From Veillonella sp. (GTDB lineage: Bacteria > Bacillota > Negativicutes > Veillonellales > Veillonellaceae), in NCBI RefSeq assembly GCF_015058545.1, contig NZ_SVCB01000074.1:1-33158 (forward strand): 33,158 nt of DNA, in the 5' to 3' direction. A program made the translations under genes and the position numbers. This document shows positions 7,684 through 14,545 of this stretch, piece after piece. The first letter of the stretch is position 1. Each line of letters opens with the position of its first letter. Under the pieces are notes generated by a model. It searched no databases, was not told the DNA's origin, and saw nothing but the letters and a program-made list of their open reading frames with translations.

Positions 7684-10518
7684 ATGGATTACGGTAAAAC
7701 TTTGCATTTGCCTGCAACGGAATTTCCTATGCGCGGCAACTTGCCAAAACGCGAACCTGAGTATTTAAAATTTTGGGAAGACAATAAAATCTATGAAAAA
7801 CGTTTGGAATTAAGAAAAGGCAATAAGAGCTTTGTGTTGCATGACGGACCTCCGTATGCGAACGGCAAGCTTCATATCGGCCATGCCCTTAACAAAACGT
7901 TAAAAGATATCATCATGAAATATAAAACCATGCAAGGTTTTTACACACCATATATTCCGGGCTGGGATACGCATGGTTTGCCAATCGAACATGCTATCAT
8001 CAAAAACACCGGACTTAACCGCCATGAAATGAGTCCTTTGGACCTTCGCGCTAAATGTAAAGAATATGCTTTGCAGTGTGTGGAAGAACAGAAAAAAGAC
8101 TTCATCCGTTTCGGCGTGCTCGGCCGTTTTGAAGATCCGTATTTGACATTAAAACCTGCGTTTGAAGTTAAACAGCTCGGTATCTTCGGTGAAATGGCTA
8201 AACGCGGTTACATCTACAAAGGTCTTAAAACTGTTTACTGGTGTACGCACTGCGAAACAGCCTTGGCTGAAGCGGAAATCGAATACCATGAAAAGAAATC
8301 CTTCTCTATCTATGTAAAATATGCGTATGTAGATGAAGTAAAACGTACGTTGCCTGAAGGTGTGGATCCGGCTAAAGCATATGCCGTAATCTGGACAACT
8401 ACACCTTGGACATTACCTGCATCCCAGGCAATCTCTGTAAACCCAGAGCTTGAATATGCATGGGTACAGGTTGGCGACGAATACTACTTGATGGCCGTAG
8501 AACTCGTTGATTCCGCTATGAAAGATGCTCAGGTTGAAGACTACAAAGTGGTTAAAACATTCCCGGGCTCCGACTTGGAATTGGCTACCTTCAAGCATCC
8601 GTTCATTGACCGCGAAGTTAGAGTATTATTGGGCGATCATGTAACACTTGAAGCCGGTACCGGTTGCGTTCATACCGCGCCTGCACACGGCGAAGAAGAC
8701 TTTGGGATTTTCCAAAAATACAATAAAGAAGGCAAAATCAACACGGAAATTCTTTCCTTTGTTAATGCGACCGGTAACTATGTGGCCGCTGTAGATAACG
8801 ATCGTTACGGCGATACGGAAGAACCGTTGGCCGGCAAAGAAATTCACGAAGCCGAAGTGCCTATCTTGAAAATCGTAGCTCATAACGGTGCTTTATTACA
8901 TAAAGGCACCTTGCGTCACCAATACGCACACTGCTGGCGTTGTAAAAACCCGGTAATCTACCGTGCTACCGAACAGTGGTTCTCTTCCGTTGACGGTTAC
9001 CGTAAAGCAGCCCTTGACGTTATCGACAATCAGGTACAGTGGATTCCTAAATGGGGTCATGACCGCATTTACAATATGATTGCGGACCGCGGGGACTGGG
9101 TAATCTCCCGTCAACGTGTATGGGGCGTACCAATCCCTGTATTCTACTGCGATTCTTGCGGTGATTATGTAGTTAACGACGATACTATCAAATCCGTTCA
9201 GGCTTGGGTTGCCAAAGAAGGATCCGACGCTTGGTGGAATCATACAGCGAAAGAATTATTACCTGAAGGATTTATTTGTCCTCATTGCGGCCATGGTGAA
9301 TTCCACAAAGAAACTGACATCATGGACGTTTGGTTCGACAGCGGTTCCTCTTGGGCCGGTGTTTTGGAAAACGAAGGCCTTGAAGTGCCATGTGCTATGT
9401 ACCTTGAAGGTTCCGACCAACATCGCGGTTGGTTCAACTCTTCCTTGCTTACTGCGGTGGCAACAACCGGTAAGGCTCCTTACAACTCCGTATTGACTCA
9501 CGGTTTCGTAGTTGACGGTGAAGGTCGTAAAATGTCTAAATCCGTAGGTAATACGGTAGCACCTTCCGACATCATCGATGTATACGGTGCCGACGTAATG
9601 CGTCTTTGGGTATCCTCCGCGGATTACCAGGGCGACGTTCGTTTGTCCAAAGACATCGTTAAACAGTTGTCTGAAGTATACCGTAAGATCCGTAACACAT
9701 TCCGCTTCTTATTGGGGAACTTGGACGACTTCAATCCGAATACAGATAAAGTGGCTTATGAAAACTTGTCTGAAATCGACAAATGGGCGTTACTTCGTTT
9801 GGAAGAAGTGCGTCGCAAAGTTACGGAAGCCTATGAAAACTACGAATTCCATATCTTGTATCATACAATCCACAACTTCTGTACCGTTGATTTGAGCTCC
9901 TTCTACTTGGATGTAATGAAAGATACCATGTATGCTGAAAAAGCGACTGCACAGGCTCGCCGCAGTGCCCAGACAGCTATGTATGAAATTGTAGCAACCT
10001 TGGTACGCATGGTGGCTCCGGTTCTTTCCTTCACTGCTGAAGAAGTATGGCAGTACATGCCAAAAGAAGACGGTATGCGTGAAAGCGTAATGCTTGAAGA
10101 TTGGCCTACCGGCAAAGAAGTTCATTATGATGAAGCCTTGGCTGAAAAATGGAGTAAACTCTTGGCTCTTCGTTCTGAACTTACGAAAGCTTTGGAAACG
10201 GCTCGTCAGAATAAAGAAATCGGTCACTCCTTGGATGCATCCATCACAGTATATGCTGACGGTGATGTATTCAAACGCTTGAACGAAGTTAAAGATCAGT
10301 TGGCTGCTTTACTCATCGTAAGTGAAGCTCATTTGGTAGAAGGTCGCGATTCGGCTCCGGCTGAAGCGGTGGCTACCGAAGAAGGTCACTTGAGCGTGGT
10401 TGTAAAACCAAGTGAATTTGAAAAATGCGAACGCTGCTGGATCCATCGTGAAACAGTAGGGCAGAATGAGGAACATCCTACATTATGCCATCGTTGCGTA
10501 GAGGTATTAACTAAATAA
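7684..10518 (+). CDS. ileS: Isoleucyl-tRNA synthetase
   Basis: A 944-residue class Ia aminoacyl-tRNA synthetase that charges tRNA-Ile in the cytoplasm. The HIGH motif is at 64-67 (within PPYANGKLHIGHAL) and KMSKS at 616-620, framing the Rossmann catalytic core; the editing domain lies between and includes TTPWTLP and the GTGCVHTAPAHGEED stretch. The C-terminus carries a zinc site CERCWIHRE...CHRC, as in the bacterial type with a C-terminal zinc finger. An open frame extends upstream to 7612, but that part is the T-box terminator; ATG 7684 follows GAGAGGAGAG and fits the family N-terminus. The last two sense codons and the stop (ACT AAA TAA) are part of the terminal repeat of a palindromic element. 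Confidence 0.98.
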   Translation: MDYGKTLHLPATEFPMRGNLPKREPEYLKFWEDNKIYEKRLELRKGNKSFVLHDGPPYANGKLHIGHALNKTLKDIIMKYKTMQGFYTPYIPGWDTHGLPIEHAIIKNTGLNRHEMSPLDLRAKCKEYALQCVEEQKKDFIRFGVLGRFEDPYLTLKPAFEVKQLGIFGEMAKRGYIYKGLKTVYWCTHCETALAEAEIEYHEKKSFSIYVKYAYVDEVKRTLPEGVDPAKAYAVIWTTTPWTLPASQAISVNPELEYAWVQVGDEYYLMAVELVDSAMKDAQVEDYKVVKTFPGSDLELATFKHPFIDREVRVLLGDHVTLEAGTGCVHTAPAHGEEDFGIFQKYNKEGKINTEILSFVNATGNYVAAVDNDRYGDTEEPLAGKEIHEAEVPILKIVAHNGALLHKGTLRHQYAHCWRCKNPVIYRATEQWFSSVDGYRKAALDVIDNQVQWIPKWGHDRIYNMIADRGDWVISRQRVWGVPIPVFYCDSCGDYVVNDDTIKSVQAWVAKEGSDAWWNHTAKELLPEGFICPHCGHGEFHKETDIMDVWFDSGSSWAGVLENEGLEVPCAMYLEGSDQHRGWFNSSLLTAVATTGKAPYNSVLTHGFVVDGEGRKMSKSVGNTVAPSDIIDVYGADVMRLWVSSADYQGDVRLSKDIVKQLSEVYRKIRNTFRFLLGNLDDFNPNTDKVAYENLSEIDKWALLRLEEVRRKVTEAYENYEFHILYHTIHNFCTVDLSSFYLDVMKDTMYAEKATAQARRSAQTAMYEIVATLVRMVAPVLSFTAEEVWQYMPKEDGMRESVMLEDWPTGKEVHYDEALAEKWSKLLALRSELTKALETARQNKEIGHSLDASITVYADGDVFKRLNEVKDQLAALLIVSEAHLVEGRDSAPAEAVATEEGHLSVVVKPSEFEKCERCWIHRETVGQNEEHPTLCHRCVEVLTK

Positions 10519-10672
10519 TTTTCGAGCCTTTGTGCTCGTTAGATGAAAAGGAGACTATGCTCTTCCTTGCTCCCAGCCTACAGCTTCGCTGATAGGAAAG
10601 GTCGCTTCGGAAGACATAGTCTCCTTTTCTGCTCAGAGTACGATAGCATTGTAGGCTCGGAAATTATTTAGT
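10510..10672 (+). repeat. Palindromic repeat element, copy A
   Basis: A 163-bp element with terminal inverted repeats ACTAAATAATTTTCGAGCC (10510-10528) and GGCTCGGAAATTATTTAGT (10654-10672), one mismatch. Inside is a 15-bp perfect stem GAAAAGGAGACTATG (10545-10559) with CATAGTCTCCTTTTC (10615-10629), extended past a bulge by TCTTCC/GGAAGA. It encloses the conserved core CCTACAGCTTCGCTGATAGG (10577-10596), itself a hairpin, and AAAGGTCGCTTC. The left repeat contains the ileS stop codon. The stem followed by CTCCTTTTCT could also act as the ileS terminator. No coding capacity is evident. Confidence 0.85.
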
Positions 10673-10785
10673 CAGGGGAAGGTGGGAGGAGATATAGCTT
10701 CGCTGATAGGAAAGGTCGCGGCAGAAGGGGTATTCTTCTCTTTCTACCCGGAGTACGTGGCGCTGTTGCTCAGAAATTATTTAGT
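10673..10785 (+). repeat. Degenerate palindromic repeat element, copy B
   Basis: It contains AGCTTCGCTGATAGG (10696-10710) and AAAGGTCGC from the element core, and the right end GTACGTGGCGCTGTTGCTCAG plus AAATTATTTAGT up to 10785. The left terminal repeat and the long stem are lost. It directly abuts copy A. Confidence 0.7.
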
Positions 10786-10910
10786 GAGGGGAGCGGGGGA
10801 GGTGGAAACGCTCCCTGCCTGCAACTATGCTGCAGGAGCGGTCGCGAGGAAAGAGATTGTCTCCTTTTCTGCGCAGAGTGCGTGGCGCTGTTGCGAGGAG
10901 GTTATTTAGG
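10786..10910 (+). repeat. Degenerate palindromic repeat element, copy C
   Basis: The right half matches copy A (TCTCCTTTTCTGC, CAGAGTGCG, then GGCGCTGTTGC and GGTTATTTAGG). The core is diverged: CCTGCA (10818-10823) pairs with TGCAGG (10831-10836) in place of the usual core hairpin. It is followed at 10911-10950 by a CGCTACGGAT segment like that in the tandem array at 12152. From there to 11065 the sequence is AT-rich, with a TATAAT at 11010-11015 that may serve the next gene. Confidence 0.55.
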
Positions 10911-11065
10911 CTATTCCGCTTTGCTTGGCTCGCTACGGATGTGTTTTTTAGAAGTTGAATTCTCTTGAAGTATATAAAATAAATATATATCTGTGAGAAA
11001 TTTTTATAGTATAATTGAAATAATTATAAGTGATGATATAGAGTGTGGGGAATAGGGGGCGTGAA

Positions 11066-11434
11066 ATGAGAGGTTTGCGTGTTTTCTTAGTTGGTTTGTT
11101 ATTGGTGGGGATTTTTGCAGTAAATAGTGTTTTGCAGGCTGCCGATTGGTATTATGTTGGCAAGAGTGCCAATGAGGATACTTTTTTCATCGATAATGAA
11201 AGCCTTGAAAAGACGAGTTTGCAGGCGAAGTTGTGGGTTAGAAAAGGGAGTCCAGATGGTACGACTATTTATTATTTGATGGGGATGGACCGCGATTCTC
11301 GCACAGTAAAGGTTATTTCGCGTATCATGTACGGTCCAAACGGTGAGGTTTTAGAAGCCGGGGCTATTAATAGTGAGTGGCTTGCTATTGTGCCGGATTC
11401 GCCGATGGAATGGATTTACTCGCTATTGTGGTAA
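11066..11434 (+). CDS. Small secreted protein of unknown function, paralogue 1
   Basis: A 122-residue protein with a clear Sec signal peptide: MRGLR, a hydrophobic core VFLVGLLLVGIFAVNSV and a likely cleavage LQA|AD near residue 21. The mature ~100 residues begin DWYYVG, then a beta-rich pattern FFIDNESL, AKLWVRKGSPDG, and near the end WLAIVPDSPMEWIYSLLW. The ordering (W..xG, a D-containing strand, W-V-K strand, IVP motif) recalls the surface-adhesin E type fold, but I hold that as a guess. ATG 11066 is preceded by AGGGGGCG; an upstream in-frame GTG at 11045 is less likely because it would put charged residues before the signal peptide. The next gene is a paralogue. Confidence 0.75.
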   Translation: MRGLRVFLVGLLLVGIFAVNSVLQAADWYYVGKSANEDTFFIDNESLEKTSLQAKLWVRKGSPDGTTIYYLMGMDRDSRTVKVISRIMYGPNGEVLEAGAINSEWLAIVPDSPMEWIYSLLW

Positions 11435-11500
11435 ATGTTAAGGTGTGAATTTTGATATACGGCTATTATAGTTGTTTGTTAGTTGGCGGAGATTAATAAC

Positions 11501-11878
11501 ATGAAATTAATGCGTATATTTTTTATAGTTTTTTGCTTATTAGGGCTATTCGGGGTCAATAATACTTCACTGGCTGTTAATTGGGATTATATTGGCAAAA
11601 ATGTTAAGGGCACGATGCTTTTTGTTGACACGGATAGTGCTGAAATAAATGCTGAGCATGCCAGGGTATGGGTTAAGATGGAGTATCCGGATGGGGCGTC
11701 AGATGTTTTTCTTGTTGCCATGGCTCGCCGGGCAAAGATCATAAAGTATTTCTCCTATGCTGTTTATGATAAAAATGGCGTAATTACCAGTGCCGGCGAT
11801 TTTTATGACGGGTGGAAACATATCGTGCCGGAGTCGGGCATGGAGGCAGTGTATAAAGCTATCTGGCCGTTTAACTAA
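11501..11878 (+). CDS. Small secreted protein of unknown function, paralogue 2
   Basis: A 125-residue protein with signal peptide MKLMRIFFIVFCLLGLFGVN and likely cleavage SLA|VN. The mature part aligns with the preceding gene over its full length: NWDYIGKN / DWYYVGKS, LFVDTDSAE / FFIDNESLE, ARVWVKMEYPDGASD / AKLWVRKGSPDGTTI, YDKNGVITSAG / YGPNGEVLEAG, WKHIVPESGMEAVYKAIW / WLAIVPDSPMEWIYSLLW. The pair is therefore an old tandem duplication, exported to the cell envelope. ATG 11501 has GGCGGAG about nine bases upstream. The stop codon TAA lies inside the left terminal repeat of palindromic element D (AACTAAATA). No enzymatic motif or lipobox is seen. Confidence 0.75.
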   Translation: MKLMRIFFIVFCLLGLFGVNNTSLAVNWDYIGKNVKGTMLFVDTDSAEINAEHARVWVKMEYPDGASDVFLVAMARRAKIIKYFSYAVYDKNGVITSAGDFYDGWKHIVPESGMEAVYKAIWPFN

Positions 11879-12035
11879 ATAGCGTCTGAGCCGGTGTGTG
11901 CTCTGGGGAAAAGAAGCATATATCTCCCTCGCTCTCTGCCTACAGCTTCGCTGATAGGAAAGGTCGCTTCGGAAGATATATGCTTCTTTTTTATGCCCAG
12001 AGTACGATAGCGCTGTTGCTCAGAGGTTATTTAGC
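11874..12035 (+). repeat. Palindromic repeat element, copy D
   Basis: Left repeat ACTAAATAGCGTCTGAGCC (11874-11892) against right GCTCAGAGGTTATTTAG (12018-12034). The stem is 17 perfect pairs, AAAAGAAGCATATATCT (11909-11925) with AGATATATGCTTCTTTT (11974-11990), then TTT. The core CCTACAGCTTCGCTGATAGG (11939-11958) and AAAGGTCGCTTCGGAAGA are identical to copy A, although the stem sequences differ. The left repeat overlaps the stop codon of the secreted protein gene. Confidence 0.85.
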
Positions 12036-12151
12036 GGCACTGGCCGGATGGCTTTATACGGGAGAAGGGGGAGTGTAGGTTATTTAGGAGCGTGTTACGG
12101 TAGAGGTGGTTTTGTGTTAGTGTAATGAGCGGAGGTGGCGTGACTCAGGTG

Positions 12152-12494
12152 TTATTTAGGGGCTCACCGCATTGCTTCGCTCGCTACGGATAGTGAGGGT
12201 AGAAGGGTGTTTCTAATTTAGTCCGGAGTTCGTGGGAGTTGTTGATTGGAGGTTATTTAGGAGTGCTCCGCATAGCTTCGCTCGCTACGGATGGTGAGGG
12301 TAGAAGGAAGTTTCTAATTTAGTCCGGAGTATGTGAGAGCGGTTGATTAGAGGTTATTTAGGGCTATGCCGCATAGCTACGCTCGCTGCGGATGGTGAGG
12401 GTAGAAGGGAGTTTCTAATTTAGTACGGAGTGCGTGGGAGTTGTTGATTGGCAGTCATTTAGGAGTATTCCGCATAGCTTCGTTCGCTACGTAG
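12152..12494 (+). repeat. 101-bp tandem repeat array (3.4 units)
   Basis: TTATTTAG (TCATTTAG in the last) recurs at 12152, 12253, 12354 and 12455, exactly 101 bp apart. Each unit holds CCGCATAGCTTCGCTCGCTACGGATGG, then GTGAGGGTAGAAGG, TTTCTAATTTAGT, CGGAGT and GTTGATT before the next TTATTTAG. The last part resembles the right arm of the palindromic elements (CAGAGTACGATAGC...TTATTTAG). The stretch 12036-12151 before it carries one more ATTTAGG motif at 12082 but is otherwise diverged. No convincing gene is present. Confidence 0.85.
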
Positions 12495-12534
12495 TAGTCT
12501 TCACACACCCCCTTGTCATATCTTAAGTTTGCCG

Positions 12535-12693
12535 GACTAAATAATTCTAAACAAAAGGCAAATGTACTCTGAGTAGAAAAGGAGGCCTATGCCTTTCGAA
12601 GCGACTTTTCCTATCAGCGTAGCTGTAGGCCAGGAGCAAGAAAGGCATAGGCCCCTTTTTTATTAAAGGCCTTTGTTTAAGAATTATTTAGTC
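12535..12693 (-). repeat. Palindromic repeat element, copy E (inverted)
   Basis: Terminal repeats GACTAAATAATTCT (12535-12548) and AGAATTATTTAGTC (12680-12693) are perfect inverted copies, extended by AAACAAAAGGC/GCCTTTGTTT. The stem pairs 12584-12597 (GGCCTATGCCTTTC) with 12640-12653 and AAAAGG (12577-12582) with CCTTTT (12654-12659). The core is on the minus strand: CCTACAGCTACGCTGATAGG (12629 to 12610), with changed loop bases but the same pairing. T-runs on both sides could terminate transcription in both directions. The gap 12694-12759 has TATAAT at 12715-12720, a likely -10 for the next gene. Confidence 0.85.
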
Positions 12694-12759
12694 GGAAGGC
12701 ACATTAAGATATGATATAATTTAAAGTGATTATAGAAGCGATGTTAGAGGAGGTTTTGC

Positions 12760-13644
12760 ATGGCGACGGATATTGCAACTTTTGATAAGAGTTTTTTTAA
12801 AAAGCCTGTTAAGTTAATTGTTTCGGATGTGGATGGTACGCTTGTTGATACGGATAAGCACGTTACTGATGTGACGGTTCAGGCTATGAAGGAAGCGATG
12901 GCTGAAGGTATTACGGTGGCGGTGGCGAGTGGCCGTGCGTTCGGTGAGATGGGCGAGGTGTTACATCGTTTACCGGAGATTGAGGAGTACATTTGCAGTA
13001 ACGGGGCTGTAGTTGTAGAGCAGAAGGATGGGGCGTCTAAGGTGATTTTCCATCAGTCGTTTAGTAATGAAGATGGTTTGTGGCTCATGGATGAGTTGTT
13101 GCCGTTTGATGTGTATATTGAAGCGTATGGCGGTAAGGATATTTACGGTTCGGCTAATGAGATGGAAGAGTTTGCTGCTAATTTGTCGCCCCATTTGATT
13201 CCGCTCATGAAGGCGAGTCGTACGATGGTGCCTAATTTGCGTGAGTATATTGTGGAAACGGGCATGGATTTGGAGAAGATCCAGCTATTCTACGGTACGG
13301 AAGAGAAAAAGCAAGCTATTCTGAAGCATTTTGAAGGGGATAATCGTTTTACGATTATTCAGTCCAGTGAAGGCAATTTGGAATTTGTACAGCCCGGCAT
13401 CAGTAAAGGTCGTGCTGTGGAAGCTTTGGCAAAGATTTTGGGGCTTACTGCTGATGAAGTTATGACGATTGGTGACAGTAATAATGATTTGACGATGCTG
13501 GCTTATGCAGGTGTGTCTTTTGCCATGGCTAATGGTGAGGATACGACGAAAGCAACGGCTAAATATTTGGCACCGACTAACGATGAAGATGGTGTGGCTC
13601 AGGTTGTGCGGGCTGTTGTAGCAGCTTCTAAAGAGTTAGTCTAG
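12760..13644 (+). CDS. Cof-type HAD-superfamily phosphatase
   Basis: A 294-residue HAD hydrolase, subfamily IIB (Cof/YidA type). Motif I is DVDGTL (23-28) with the nucleophile Asp23 and acid/base Asp25; motif II is AVASGR; the conserved Lys is in KGRAVEAL; motif IV is GDSNND near residue 240. The alpha/beta cap lies between motifs II and III (about 85-200). Such enzymes dephosphorylate sugar phosphates, flavin or pyridoxal phosphate in the cytoplasm, with broad specificity; the substrate cannot be assigned. The ribosome site AGAGGAGG (12746-12753) supports the start. It follows copy E directly and is probably transcribed from its own promoter. Confidence 0.92.
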   Translation: MATDIATFDKSFFKKPVKLIVSDVDGTLVDTDKHVTDVTVQAMKEAMAEGITVAVASGRAFGEMGEVLHRLPEIEEYICSNGAVVVEQKDGASKVIFHQSFSNEDGLWLMDELLPFDVYIEAYGGKDIYGSANEMEEFAANLSPHLIPLMKASRTMVPNLREYIVETGMDLEKIQLFYGTEEKKQAILKHFEGDNRFTIIQSSEGNLEFVQPGISKGRAVEALAKILGLTADEVMTIGDSNNDLTMLAYAGVSFAMANGEDTTKATAKYLAPTNDEDGVAQVVRAVVAASKELV

Positions 13645-13727
13645 TACTAAAGATGATAGCCTAATCATTTAAGCATTGGTTTGGCAACTAAAGCTTTTTA
13701 TTTGGTGGCTGAAGGATTGGTGAAAAA

Positions 13728-13952
13728 ATGAGCGGCAAAAGTGACGATGTAGCCGGAATTCAGTCAGGCGTAAATTGGCGTTTTGTTGTAAATGGCGAAC
13801 GTTGCGTTAAATGTGGCGCCTGCGCCATGGATTGTCCGGTTCGGATTATTGTGGAACAACCGCACCAATTTTTTATCGGCAATGGCTGTATCGGCTGTGG
13901 TGACTGTTATGAGATTTGTCCTGTCGGGGCGATTGAGCGGGTAAAAAAATAA
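13728..13952 (+). CDS. 2x[4Fe-4S] ferredoxin-like protein
   Basis: A 74-residue protein with two complete cluster motifs: C26xxC29xxC32xxxC36P and C54xxC57xxC60xxxC64P. Each motif's last Cys serves the other cluster in the bacterial 2[4Fe-4S] fold. The N-terminal 15 residues are polar and lie outside the fold. It is likely a cytoplasmic electron carrier or a small subunit of an oxidoreductase, but no partner gene is adjacent. GAAGGA about 12 bases upstream is the likely ribosome site. A terminator follows. Confidence 0.9.
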   Translation: MSGKSDDVAGIQSGVNWRFVVNGERCVKCGACAMDCPVRIIVEQPHQFFIGNGCIGCGDCYEICPVGAIERVKK

Positions 13953-13968
13953 TTTGATTTTGATAACC

Positions 13969-13997
13969 GATGTATTTTCACAGAATACATCAGTTTT
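13969..13997 (+). terminator. Terminator after the ferredoxin gene
   Basis: GATGTATT (13969-13976) pairs with AATACATC (13984-13991) around TTCACAG, followed by AGTTTTT. The stem is modest. Confidence 0.65.
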
Positions 13998-14545
13998 TCT
14001 ATATGATAATTATTGTCGGAATAGATTCTATTTAAAATAATGAGATGTAAATCAAGATATGTTATCTTAAATTTTAATGTTGTGTTTACAAACTTAATGA
14101 TAATAAGATGAAGTTGAATTTTAATTCCTTTAAAGTTAGAGGGGAATTTTGAAAAATAAGATTATATATAGTGTTTTATAGGAAGTTTTCATGAGTTGGT
14201 ATTGACAGTAACTTTCATTTTATATAAATAATGTATGCAATAGAAGAATTTTTTCTCAATTCTATAAATTTTAATACATAATAAACGAATGCTAAGTAGC
14301 ATAGGACAATGTAATATTTGTAGCCAAAAATTTGGCCTCTTTCGACAAGGTTAGCACTGCGCAACGATTTCAATAGGCTTGAGTGAGCCGATAAGTGTCC
14401 TTTAAGGAATGACATATTTTTTAGGTAAAATACTGTTTTAGGAAAGTCATACTTTTAGGGAAATGTTATTTCAGGTACATGTTATTGAAATCCGGGACGT
14501 ATGCTGTTGACCTGTTTTTATGTTAACACGAAATGAGGGTAGTTA
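13998..14545 (+). promoter_or_regulatory. Long AT-rich leader of uptake operon 1 with a Fur-box-like site
   Basis: About 550 bases without a supported gene. TGATAAT-T-ATTGTCG (14004-14018) matches the 7-1-7 Fur pattern TGATAAT-N-ATTATCA in 12 of 14 arm positions. Further down are TGATAATAAG (about 14098), a perfect TTGACA (14202-14207) with AT-rich candidates for -10 near 14223-14230, and the palindrome ATGCTA-AG-TAGCAT (14288-14301). If that promoter is used, the leader is about 300 bases long, yet I find no known riboswitch motif (no cobalamin box). Iron control is inferred. Confidence 0.4.

Noticed and set aside
10682..10909. Open frame of 75 codons downstream of ileS
   Set aside because: It runs through two degenerate palindromic elements, has no family resemblance, and its composition follows the repeats.
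11896..12078. Open frame of 60 codons after the second secreted protein
   Set aside because: It lies almost entirely inside palindromic element D and has no ribosome site.
12152..12494. CRISPR array or repeat protein gene
   Set aside because: Units are 101 bp and similar throughout, with no unique spacers; the period is not a multiple of three and no frame stays open.
14215..14415. Minus-strand open frame of 66 codons in the operon 1 leader
   Set aside because: No ribosome site, no recognisable motif, AT-rich low-information C-terminus; likely chance.
14004..14545. Cobalamin riboswitch ahead of the BtuC-like permease
   Set aside because: No GCCACTG-type box or other conserved cobalamin element is visible; the transporters fit iron chelates equally well.
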